Made by a program: the position numbers and the translations under genes. A stretch of DNA of 44,631 bases from Ectocarpus siliculosus. Taxonomy: Eukaryota; Sar; Phaeophyceae; Ectocarpales; Ectocarpaceae. Below are positions 11,225 through 23,600 of the stretch, in pieces; position 1 is the first letter of the stretch; every line of letters begins with the position of its first letter. The notes below the pieces were generated by a model. It had not been told where the DNA came from and did not search any database. It saw only the letters and a program-made list of their open reading frames with translations. The DNA is taken from contig FN648707.1 of the NCBI GenBank assembly GCA_000310025.1, forward strand, positions 44,587 to 89,217. Direction: 5' to 3'.

Positions 11225-14200
11225 AGCAAGGTACACCACACGAACGAACAGAGCCGGCGCAGGGGGGCGCACGCGCTCGCAAGGAACAACAAGCAGGTAG
11301 GCTGCAGCACGTTGATCAACTCATCAATCAATCAAATCATCAAATCACGGCCACCGACACAGCGGGCACGGCAGAAAAGAAAAAGAAGCCAAGACAAGAC
11401 AGGACGACAAGACTTGAGACATGACACGGCCAGACCAGACGTAAAATCACGGTAGGAAGCACACAATACAAGTACCTAAAGTACAAGGACGGCGTAGCGA
11501 AAGCCGGCAAGAACTACCACAATCGCCCGTCACCATCGCTACCATCATCGGCGTTCGGTACAGCACGGCACGGCAGATATCTTACAGTTCAGTAGTAATT
11601 CGTCGGTGATCCAGTGTACAGAGAAGAGCAGAAAATCACCTTGGTGTAGATAGATATACATATTGCCTTCCTTCCTTCCTTCCTTCCTTCCTCCCCCCCC
11701 CCCGTCCCCATTCCCCGTCCCCCCTCTTTAACACAGCACCATCGCCAAGCCTACGCCGTGGCCGCATCATGACCCACCCATCAGCGTCCTTCCATCCTCA
11801 ATCAAAGCCTGATGTAGCATCTATCCGCATCCGCCCTTCCGACCGTTTTATGACAACACTTAGACCGCCAAAACAACGCAGGTCTCCCTGCGTCTCACTG
11901 CACCATATGTACGTCACGCTTGACTGAATGTTGTGTTGTATGGTATGTGCAATACGGTAGGGCCATGAAGAACAACCATCCACCACCCCACGAGGCAAAA
12001 AAAAAAACTAAAAAACAAAACGACGCCCTGACAAGAGCAGGACAAACAAGTGGTTGGCTAAACGACGCGCCAAACGGTCATGGGTGGGTCGGACGCGGCC
12101 AACTCAGAGACGTTCTCGTTCTCTCCAACTGTCATCTTCCTTCCCCTTCCCCTTCCCTTCTCTGCGCCTGCTCGTCCGTCCATCCATCCGCCCAATCGCA
12201 CGGCAAGAGATGTCACGGCAAGAAGCTGCACGCCCGTAACTTTTCCTTCTCCTCTTGTCGCTCGCTCTTGCCGCTTTTCACTACATCTTTCCCCATCCTA
12301 CCACATCTACGTATGTGCATGCCATAAAGCCGCGGTTTTTCATCCCCTTGTTGCCCCTTCCCGTCCCGACCTGTCAACACTTCGAACTAAAAAAAATAAA
12401 CCAGAAATAAACGCTCCCATCTCTAGCAGACTAAAGACTAAAGTAGAAAAGCCCAACAGGCGAGGCGGGTGATGTAAAGGACGTTCGCGCAAAACGAAAA
12501 AATGGGCCCCGCGCAAAAAACCAACATCAAACAGCTAAAATGTGTATGTACCGTTCTCATCCTCAATCAACACCAAGCAGTTATACCTCTTGTGGTACAC
12601 CCCCCCTCCTCACCCCCCCCCATCTCACCTCACCGCGTTCACTGTCTCCACATTTCTGACACACGAGAATCGAAAAAAAAGAACAAGAGGTAAAAAAATG
12701 ACACACCTATTGATAATGTTTGACACGTTCAGCCGAGGCGCTTTCGCCTATGCATACCTCCTACCTCCCGGCAAAGTAGCAAGGCTATCGCTTGCCCGCG
12801 CGCACTCTTTTCCGTACACGAAAGACGTGTGTCCCAATGTCCCAACGTTGAGAGACAGGAGCAACAAACACCGACAACACGCTCCCATCAACATCAATCA
12901 ATTTCCCGATCGATCGCACCAGGAGAGCAACGACAACAACGACCAGGCCGCAAGCTCCCTCCCACCTCAGAAACAAAAATGCGCAATAGTTTGTGTTCTC
13001 TTTTGTACCGCCCACTTGACCGACCGTACCGTAGTCTCGGTAGCTGGTAGGCCAACGCGGGGCGGGCGGTGCATTGCGCTACATGTGCAACCCCCCCGCC
13101 CCTTCCAACAGTAGCCGCACTCGCCTCTCATACAGCACCACCACAGGCCAATAAATCTTCCTCGCAGGAGAACCGGCAAGTAGTCGCAACGTTTTACTTC
13201 TTGACAAACACAGCGGGGACTTTCTGTCCCAGCCTCCCCCCCCCCTTTCTGACACCTGCAAATATTGCAACGTCGTGTATGCGCAGCTCTCTTTCTCCCC
13301 CCAACAACGAAAGAGAGCGTGACGCAAAAACTATAGATAACGACACAGACAGCAAACGCACGAACTTGCAAAGTACCGCACCGCAAATAGCAAACAAAAC
13401 TATGCCGCCCAGCCACACCTAAGCCAGGGTCGTGCTGCTCTCTTTCTCCTACTCGTACTGTACTGTACCAACCTTAGCTCTACCATATCACTACTAACTT
13501 AGAAGCGATACGCAAACCGAAACAAATACGAAATCGACAAAAACTACCGCTGTATTCTCTACCCCTGCTCCTCTCCCCTATGACCTCGATTTCTCGCTAC
13601 ACTTGTGAGATCAAGTCCTCTCGTTGATCTACTCTTTCTTGCTGCGGCCGTTCCCTTTTCCATCTCAGTCGTGTCCGTGCAGAATACAGAGACTTTACAA
13701 CAAAAGAGTAGAGTACTACGAGGAAAGAGAAGAGGAGAGACGCGAAAGAGACACGAATACAACAAAAACAACGGACGAACAGCGTCTCCGCCAAAAGAAA
13801 AAAAAAATCGTCACGTACGATTTATGCACCGATCGACAGAAACCAACAACAACAACACCCACTTGAACGATTGCACGATACGATATCCAAAGTGTAAAAC
13901 TTGTGTTTGTTTAAACTTCTCTCTTCTCTCTCTTGCCCGAAGAACGAAACGCGCAACGGCCAAAAATTCGCGGGCTCTCATCAAAGAAGTCTAAGCCAGA
14001 GGAAGGACGTCATCCGTCAGGGGCCGCCTCAGCAAACCACGGAGCATCCCAACCGCAGCAACAACAAAAACCATCGGAACGAGTGCGCGCAAGGAGTGAT
14101 CGGGCATGGCACGCCCCGACTTGGTCCCCCCATGCACAGTGGTGGACCGCCCCCTCCTTCTCCACACGCCCTGCAATGAGGCCTCTCTTCTCTTTTTCCT

Positions 14201-14643
14201 CTGATACATGCGCCAGTGAAAACCGGTTCTGCACCACACGCCCGGTGATACCCCCCCTCCAACCAGGGGCACCGTAACGGTCAAGCTTCGCCAACAAAAC
14301 TGACGGCAGCGGAAAAATGCCAAGATTCCAGCGGCCTGCCTGAGAACGCCCAAAGGAGCACCGTGTACTAAAACTTGTTGTGGAGAGGGGAAAACGAGCC
14401 CAACAAATTGCCTCCCCTACCGCACACGCCCCGTCCCCGCATCACCGCTCCGAAACACGCAAGAAGCGGGGAAACAAAACAAAAACAGACCTCACCGGAA
14501 CCAGTCGCGACGGGCCCGTACACCGCGTGGGGGAGAAAGGAACGCGCCGGCCCCGATACAGCAACCAGAGCTGGCGGGCAAACCAATGGCTGCGCCACCC
14601 CCCCCTTCTCTACAGCGCCTAGATAGCAGGCTGCGTGTGGTAC

Positions 14644-17600
14644 TCAGAGACCCCCCTCACCCCCCCCGCCGCCGTCAGGGTGGTACATGCCGCCTCCAGT
14701 CGGGGCTGCGCTGTTGCCGTCCCCGCCGCCTTCTATGCCGCCCCCGCCGTCGCCCCCGCCGCCACTTCCGGCGGAGCCGAGTCCCACCGGGCCAGGCTTG
14801 ACATTTACACGGTAGCCGCCTCCGCCTGACGTGGAATCCTCGGGCATTCCCCCTCTGCCGCCTCCGCCCCCACCATCGTAGGAGGAGCTGGGAACCGGCC
14901 CGGCGTAGATGGTGCGGGTGTCGCCGCCCCCGGTGTACATGACCTTGCTGCTGTCCGATGGGGATGGATGTCAACGAAACACACAAAAAAAAAACAAAAA
15001 AAAAAACATCGCGGTAGGAAGGAGGGTCAGGGCAAACAACGAGGCAGAGGGTGGGGATGCGGGGAACTGAATTGAACTCGTGACAAACAACGACGGGTGG
15101 ATGGACGAGCCTCGATTGCTCAATCGCGGGACCCGACGCTGCTATTATACTGCTGTTGTACACATCGGCCGAAACTATTACTCCGGAGTATACTGTATGA
15201 ACGCGACGTGACGTGCAGCAGAGGAGGTAATTTACATACTAACCCTAAGACAAAATCTGAACCATCAGTTTTCTAGGATCCCATCAACATGAGGACCCGC
15301 TGTTGACGGTGGGCAGCAACACACTTACACTAACACTACATAACACCAACACTATCGTGCTATTTATCACACTAACACACTAACACACTATCACACCTGT
15401 CGCTCGAGTGAGAGTGAGAGTGGTACCCGCGCATCTCCGGAGACGCGTCGGGAGGACCGCCGCCGCCACCGCTGCCGCCACCGCTACCGTAGCCCATGCC
15501 AAGCCGCCCCGACCCACCGTGCAGCGGCGCCATGCCATGCTGCTGTTGCTGCATCGACCCCTGCATGTCGCGGGGGGGGCCGTGGTGTCCGGGGTACCGA
15601 AGGGGCGACTCGTGTTCCCTGTTGGCAAAGGTCACACGTCACACGTTACACGTCACACAAGCATTGTCAAGACGGCATTTAGGGTTGGGGTTGGGTTAGG
15701 GATGGATCCTCCTTGCCCGACGGACGATACTGTACATGGTCAACTACAGTCAGCAGTGATGCGACCCATCATGTGCGAGCCCGACTTCGTTGGTGGCAGC
15801 TAAAACGGCCTCAGTCTGTAGAGATGGCTCATCTTGTGATGGCGTATGCGTACAATATCCGAAGATAGGGGGACACAACACCACACACAGGTGCCGCAAA
15901 TGGGTGGCGAACACCCAGGCATGCCGGTGACACGTCTCGAGTATTGTATCCTTCAACCTCTACTTAGACGTTGCGTCAGCGCAGCCGTTTAGGTCGCCGG
16001 TGATCCTTGTCAATGCCAGCAACAGCAACACGCCACACACACACATGCACGTAGCTACTTTAGTGCCGGGCTCAATAGTGCGAGAGAGTAGCATCGTCGG
16101 ACGCGATGTGATCACAAGTTGCAGTCAAATACTGCAAGCACAGGGGCAGACACCGCCCAGCAGGAAGCTACTAATAGTATGAACCCGGAGACAGGACTCT
16201 GCCCGTTGTCAACGCCCTTCCTTCAAAGGGGAACCGCAGTTAGAATAGAAAGCTTGCTCTCGATTGTAGAAAATCCCAGAATACGCGTCATAGCAGCAAA
16301 GACAGCAAAGACAGCAAAGACAGACCACCCCTTCGATCGAGATATTATCCAAGAGACGTGTGTTGAAGAGTCTTTGCAGAGCTTCTGTCGCGCTGTGAGT
16401 CAGACGACGGGCGTGCTTTCGTCCGTCAACCGGTTAGGTTAGTTAGCTTTGCTGCTGCACACACTGCACACCTGTCGCCATGGTCAGCCTTCTTGTGCTG
16501 CACCTTGAGCCTCTTGGAGCCGATCTGGAAGCCATTCATCTTGGAGATGGCCACTTCCGCCTCGGCGGGGTGATTGTAGCTCACGAACCCTGTCAAAGTC
16601 AAAATCGATCATCGTATTGATACAGAACATGGAACGATTTCAGAATGAAACAAACAGAAACTCAATCTGGTTGAGTACGATACCTTTCCTGCCGTGCGCC
16701 AAGAGAACCCGCTGTTGCCCAAACAGCGCGGCAGCCATGTCGACGGAGAAGAGGCAAGCAGCGCCTGAAAAAAAAAAAAAATGGTACATCTACCATAACG
16801 CTACTCAGGTACATTGTGGCCGTAAAAACTTTGGTACAGATTGAGTGCTTTCCTGAATATGAGCGCGACACCACAGAGGTTGCTGGAACAAAGAACGCAG
16901 AAGCGTGTTTCTCGGGGACCTCGCCTTCATAATCGCCAGCATCGAGGCATCAGGACGGGAAGAAAAAAAAACACAAACACGGTGAAATCGCTGCCCATCG
17001 TGACCAGGAGGGGGCGCCCAAAACCAACTGTTGGTGCTGCCTTACGCATCCCGTCATTCTGGTTATCATACCTGACGGGCATCGCCGTCGTTGCAGCATC
17101 ATCCATCCCCAGCTAAAATTATTTTCTAATACGCTCTACCACATGCCTGTCTCGCCTCGGCCTCGCTCTCCACCAGAAAAAGCTGTTAATACAAGTACAT
17201 ATTTCGTGGGCTTCAGCAGTGGCGAGTCTCAGTAGCGGTAGCGTATTCTCAGAGGGTACTGTACTGTACACCACCAGCAGCCGCAGCGAAGATGCTACAC
17301 TACAACGTTTGTCTTGTGATACAAGATTGTCTCGAGGTTGTATGGTCTTTGTTGTCATCAGGGGGGTTCCATGAAGTTTCAACACGCCGTAACCATAAGG
17401 CCATCTCCAGACTACCGCAAGAGCTTCACCGTCATCATGGGACAGACAACCATCAAGACGATGCACCCATCTATCTCTGCAGACGAACGCACGAACATCA
17501 GCAGAAAATCATGACAACGGCTGGGAGCGTGGTGCATGCATGCATGTGTCACGATACTACCTCTCGCACACCCTTTATCTCACCGAAGCCCTTGCTCTCT

Positions 17601-20600
17601 TGCGTCCGCTTGTCGAGGAACACCTTCGCGCTAACCACGTGCCCAAACGGTGCGAATGCCGTCGCGAGGTCGGCGTCCGTCAGGTCGTTCGGCAGGTGGT
17701 AGATGAAAAGGTTGGCACCAGGAGGGCCTGCAACAGAGCAATGGGGGTTAAAGGGGATACGCGTGTAGTGCCATCGCGGGTCTTCTGGATTACGGTTGGT
17801 TAGGCTGATACCATCTCATCCTTAGTCGTATCGCATCGCCGTGGTTGTCGGAGAGTGTTTGTGTTTGGTTTTGTGAGCCGTCTTCAACTTAGTGTGGCTG
17901 TCGCTGGCTGTGGCTGCGTGTCTCGCTGTGGCAAGCCGTGCCTCGGACAAAGCACCTCGACCTTACTGCTGCACACCTCTCGTCTAACACTCTCGTTCAA
18001 AGGGGAGAGTCAAAGGATATTGTGCATGGGGTGCGTCAAAGGATATTGCACCTAATTTTGACAGCAGAGGCCATTTTGACAACAGTAAAACATCCATGCC
18101 GACCAAAACCCTGCTAAAAGCGTGCATAAACGTCAAGAACTACCAATAGGTGGGTGCGTCCCAAGGCTCTCGAATCCTCTCCAAGTTTTCATCAAACCGA
18201 GCGAAAAATTAGCAACAAGACAAGACAAGACAAGACAAGAGACTATGACACACAAGAACACCGACAAACAAAAAACGACCCAACGTGTTCGACGGAATGC
18301 CGCAGTAACAGACGGCCTCCTTAAACGTGCTAGTGGCTAGTGGACAGACACACGCCACGACGACGGGGCACCGCACAGCAGACAGTGTTGTTTGGTCGAC
18401 AATCTTTGGTGTGAAACCTCAGAACGTCGATAGACACCGCACCCCCCTGTCAGTGCAACCTGGTGTGCGCTACATGCCTTTTCTTTTTTTTTCCCTCGGA
18501 CACGACACAAAATCCAAGTATTGGAAGGAGGGGGAATTCACGGTTGGGTTTTATCATCAGCGGGAGGTTTCGTCTCGTCCAATGTATATTCCCACCCGAA
18601 TGAAGGCCACCACACAGCAGTGTCTCGAAGATAATGGCGTTTTCGGAGAACTCGACGGAGATCTACCGTAAGGTTGCGAGTCAGCGCACAGGGGTGCCAA
18701 CCATTTTCAAAGCGAAATTTCTCCACAACCATGAGGTTACTTAGCACTGTCGAAGAGGGCGGTTTTGGAAATATCTCATCGAGGGCTTTCCTGACAAGTA
18801 TCAGTTGGCGCTCGCACCCTCCTCCTCTTGGTGGTTGTGGAGAAAATACGCGTTGAAAATCGATCGCACCCACCCCTGTGCGCTGACTCGCAACCTTACG
18901 GTGTGTACCGACATACCGACACCGTCGTAGATCGTCGTAGATCATGTCATCTCAATCTCAACCAGGAGCCAATCAGCACCGTTTTCTGCATGTGAGGGCA
19001 GCAGGTGAGCTGCCCCTGCTCCTGCTCTCAGTCTCGTCTCGTCATCTCTTCTCGTCTCGTACCGTTCTCATGCAAGATTAAGATTAAGATTAAGATTAAG
19101 ATTAACTTTGTGTTTGCAAACAAGCGCTATGCACAGCAAGCACAAGGAAGACGTTGTCCCTTGTCCAACACTTTCACCAAGGAGACAAGCCTGACTCGGT
19201 CTCGGTGAGTGGGTCATGTTTGCGGAAACACAAAAAACAACGTGGCAACTCCCCCCTCTGCCCCGCGGCCTAGAACTCAACGAAGGGAAGGTCACAGTGC
19301 TCATGTTACCCGATCGCATGTCTCATGCGATGCGGCCGAGCTTCTCATCGTATCATCACTTACTCCAATTTTCTTCGAACCACAGGGCGCTCTATGAACG
19401 TACTTTGGACACCAGGTACGTACACAACCACCAGCTGGAGTACGGCACGAGTACGACGCAGCAACAGCACCCCCTTCTGACAAAATATGTACTCGATACC
19501 ACTTCTCTCCGCACCAAAATACCAAAATACCAAAGGCATTTAGACAGACAGTCCTTCGGTCTCTGTCTCTGTCTCCAACGGCCGGCTCCAGGACAAGCAC
19601 CGACAACGCCGTCTTTGACTAAAGAAACGGGAGTCAAGATCCCGCCCGTTACATACAATACAGGAAAGGAGGTGCAGAAAGCCGTTCCTGGGGCACTATT
19701 ATAGGGTGAGATCACGTGTGAGAAAACCAACAGCAACAGCAGTCTACCGTCAACACCTAGGGTTAGGGTTTAGCATCCCACCTTCCTGCGGCCTAGCCCC
19801 TCCGCCGTGCTCCCCCCTCGAGTCTCTGCCGTCACCCCGCATTCCACCCATACCCCCAATGCCGCCCGGGACGGGGCCCCCTGGCGGCGAGCTGAAGTTG
19901 TGCGAGCGGTCACCGGCTCCGCTTGAGGGCGAAAGAGACCTGTCCACCTGCAGGAATCAAACATCAAACATCAAACATCAAACACAATCACAATCACTAC
20001 GACATCGGTTCGAGTGGGGGGTTACGCCGCATCACACTGGCTATGATAGCAAGCTCTGAGGTTACCCTGACCCGAGACAGCTTGGCTTGCAGACACCGCA
20101 CCACAAGTCCAAGACACATAGCGCAAAACGCGCGGCCCAACAACTCGATTTACCGCCTTATAGTGGTATAGTGGTATAGTGGTATAGTGGTATAGTCACC
20201 TGTGCGGGATAGTGGCTCGGGTTAAGGTTGCTGTACGCCACGTAGCCACCGTGCCGTGCCTGCGGCTGCCCGGGGTGGTGGGGGTACTCAGGCCCGTATG
20301 ACTGGGAGTAGCCTCCTCCCGGCGGCCCCACCTGTGAATGGTATCCGGGCTACAGCAAAACAGGGGGTGACAAGGGACAAACGTCGTTGAGGGCAAACAA
20401 TGTTGGGGGGTAGGGGTTAGGGGAGAGGCTATTTATCCTCCATGGGCAGCAAGCGTGGGTAAAGAGGTCGTCGCATCGGAAGCTTTCCTCCGTCGTACGT
20501 CGTGAGATTACCATTTTGTGTCTATGAAACTCTTTTGAGGGTTGCAGTGCTGCCGCAAGAAACCAACGAAGGACCGAAAACACGACACCACAACGTCCGT

Positions 20601-23600
20601 ATTTTCTTTTTCTTTTGTTTGCCTACCAGGAGCAACGATACAGTAGCACAACCCAGAGTCATTTTGTTTGGACGTGAGATGAGATGAGATGGGGCGTGAG
20701 TGAAGCCACTTGCTGTTGTCCTCGAATTCTTGAACTTTGCAACTTACACGCAACACTTCGTTCCCTGGCCCCTTACCTTACCTTACCTTATCTTACCTTA
20801 CAGAGTGGAAGTAGGCAGTCCATATTTCCCAAAGTTGAAGCTACGAAGTGCTGCTGCGGACACATCACATCATCCAACGACTTCTCTCCCGTTGGCGAAG
20901 CTCCCATCTCGTGTAGTCTAACTCCAAAAGTCAGCACCAAGCCTTACGCACACCACACCAAAGGACAAGGACATCCTAGCCTCAAGCAAACAAGACAGAC
21001 AAGACAGACAAGACAGACAAGACAGACAAGACAGACTGGAGAAATCCGTTTGACGTGAACAAGCGCAGACACCCACGACATCTACACCGCACACCACTGC
21101 ACCCGCCAGCATGCCTCCCACCTAAGCAACACGCTCCCTCACCTGGTAAGGATATCCCCGATGGTTCGCATAGTCCGGGTACACCTCCCTCCCCTTGCTG
21201 TACACGTCACGCCCCCCTGGGGCCCCCGTGGCTTGCCAGTACCCCCCCACCGACGTACCGCCTCCGTGGTACCTGCCGTTGTACCCGAGTGGCGAGGCCC
21301 CCCTTGCATCCGGTGGCACCATCCAGCCCTTGGCCGTTTGGGCCTTCTTCACGTCCGCAAACTTTACCACCAGCGCCCTCGTGGCCCCCTACGGCAACGC
21401 ATGTTGTGTCATACCGTGGCATCGGCAGCATTGGCGGGGGGGGGGGCGAAACATGGTGAGATTTTGGCGCTTCTGGTACTGGTATGCATACCAAGGTCCA
21501 TCCCCTGTCCTCTCTAACTCTCCTTATGAATGGTAGCGTGCAAAGAGATAACGCGACTTCCTGCCCTCTTTGAGAACGAAAAAAAAAAAAAAGAGAGTCT
21601 TGGGCATGAGATCGTACTATTGTATGGTACCAATGGTACCAAGCAAGACCCTTTTCAAGCTCTCGCTCTCTCCCGTCCCTTGATCGCTTGCTCTTGCTCT
21701 GTTTCCATTGGCGCCTGCCTTGTTTTTCTTCTCGTCCTTACTATTATAGCATCCTGCCTTGCTCTTACTCACATCCATGGTGCACTTTTCGTGCAGCGCC
21801 TCTATGGCGGCAATGGCAGCACTCCTCGTAGAGAACTTCACAAAGGCGCAGCCCTTCGGGGTTCCGTCCGGATTCCGCATGCAGTAGATCTGCGGTACAA
21901 GTAGCATTAATTGCGCCGATGGTACCCCAGGCAGCACACGGCAGCAGCAGTCATCGCCATGACAAAAGATGAACCGCATAGTCCACAGTAGCAGCAGCAG
22001 CAGCGGCGGCGGCGGCAGAAGCCGTAGGCAAGATGACGTTGAGAACAAGTCGAAAGCAACAACATGTAGAACTATTAATAGCTGATACCAACACAGCCAC
22101 GAGAGAGAAAAAGCAACGCGAGCCCATCATGATGCGATGCTATGCTATGCTGTGAAAGGGATGAAAGGGTATGGACACCGTGAGACGGCCGAGGCAAGGC
22201 AAGCTTTCAAGAGAAACTTAGAAGGCAGACAGGCGGCCAGACGAAAAAAGACAGAGACACCCAAACTATGCATACAAGACGGAAAGGGAAGGGAAAAAGA
22301 CCCCGTGACTTAGGAGAGGTTGCTCGTTGTGCCATGTCGGGTGTGGTACTGGTACTGCAGTACATGTCGTTCGTTAGGTTTCGTGTTGTTGGTTGCCTAC
22401 AGTGTGCATACCACGGCGGTGTGATGATTATCCCGTACCCGTACCATTGTAGCAGGTTTCGCGTTCACTGGTTTCCGCTACACGGTATGGGATAAACGTA
22501 CCATTTAACCAGGTACACCATCCTGTTCTAGGCTACTGCTGTACCGTCCGTACTGTACTGTACTGCACCTCGGTGATCTCCCCGAAGCGAGAGAAGACTT
22601 CGGTCAGCGTCATATCGTCCGCGTCGTGCGGCAGCATGCCCACGAACAGCTTGTTCTCACGGTCCACCGGGGCAACGCGGCCATTGGGCCCTGCGCGGTG
22701 CATTAGGTCATCCGGTAACGTCGATCGAGCGGGGAATGGTACATGTTGCGGAGCAACCTTCATGCACTACTGCAAGGGGAGAGTCCAGAGACCCTATGCA
22801 CGCATATGCATGCCACTTGAGAGCGAGGCAGTGACACGTGCAAGCGGGCATCATACTGTGAAGAGAAATGAGTACGAAATAACGTATCCAAGCCCGTACC
22901 GTGCACCTACAACGCTGACCCTGGGGTGCAAACTACATACCCCAGGAGTGAGGACCATGACGCGGAACACGCACCCCGCAGCCCCAAGGGCCACTCCGGG
23001 AAATTTCTCGGAATTTTCTCCACTGGTCGCTCATTTGTGGCGCCTTGAATGAACACTAACTCTTTGCAAAATCAATCTGCCACAGACTGCGATTCGAATT
23101 CAGTCCCCAACGCGTCTTACACAGCAATTCACCGTTCAGGGCACCAAAACAACTTCATGTGCTAGGCTAAGGCATAACCAACCCCAGCCTTTGTCTACTG
23201 CTGCGCTTCAACTCATGGGAACGTGATATGCCAAAGTGGCATCATGTTCGCCACAGACAAATAGACCAACCGAGTAGCATAAGCATGTGACGACGTGACT
23301 ACGTGACTTCCTCTCACCCAGGCGGTCATCACCCATTTGCGAGTCCGCCGGTCTGACTTGGACGGGGTTATGGGCCTGCCGGACAAATGACATCATCGCC
23401 ATCATCATCATGGACATCAGTCAGACATCACCATCATTGTTATCATGGACGTCAGAGATCAACATCATCATCGTGGACATCGAAGGCCAAGATATCATGT
23501 TCACCATCGCCATGGACGCCATATACCAAAATCAAATAGTGGACATCGTATGCCAAGATATCATGTTCACCATCGTCATGGACGCTATTATACCAACCTC

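Larger units (their letters stand above)
7499..14643. other. Intergenic region between two convergent genes
   Basis: About 7.1 kb lies between the stop codon of the Myb gene and the stop codon of the CELF-like gene. It holds a C24 run (8287-8310), CAG/CTG tracts (10880-10920, 11163-11224), CCTTC repeats followed by a C run (11665-11705), a TTAGGG-like spot (9268-9282) and a dispersed repeat. Many short open frames exist on both strands, but none matches a family I recognise except the weak secreted ORF at 9682-10032. The 3' untranslated regions of both flanking genes must lie at its ends. Confidence 0.5.

Noticed and set aside
10471-14300. Numerous 60-190 codon ORFs
   Set aside because: They are driven by CAG, CCTTC and A-rich low-complexity sequence and show no motifs, phase-matched junctions or family resemblance.
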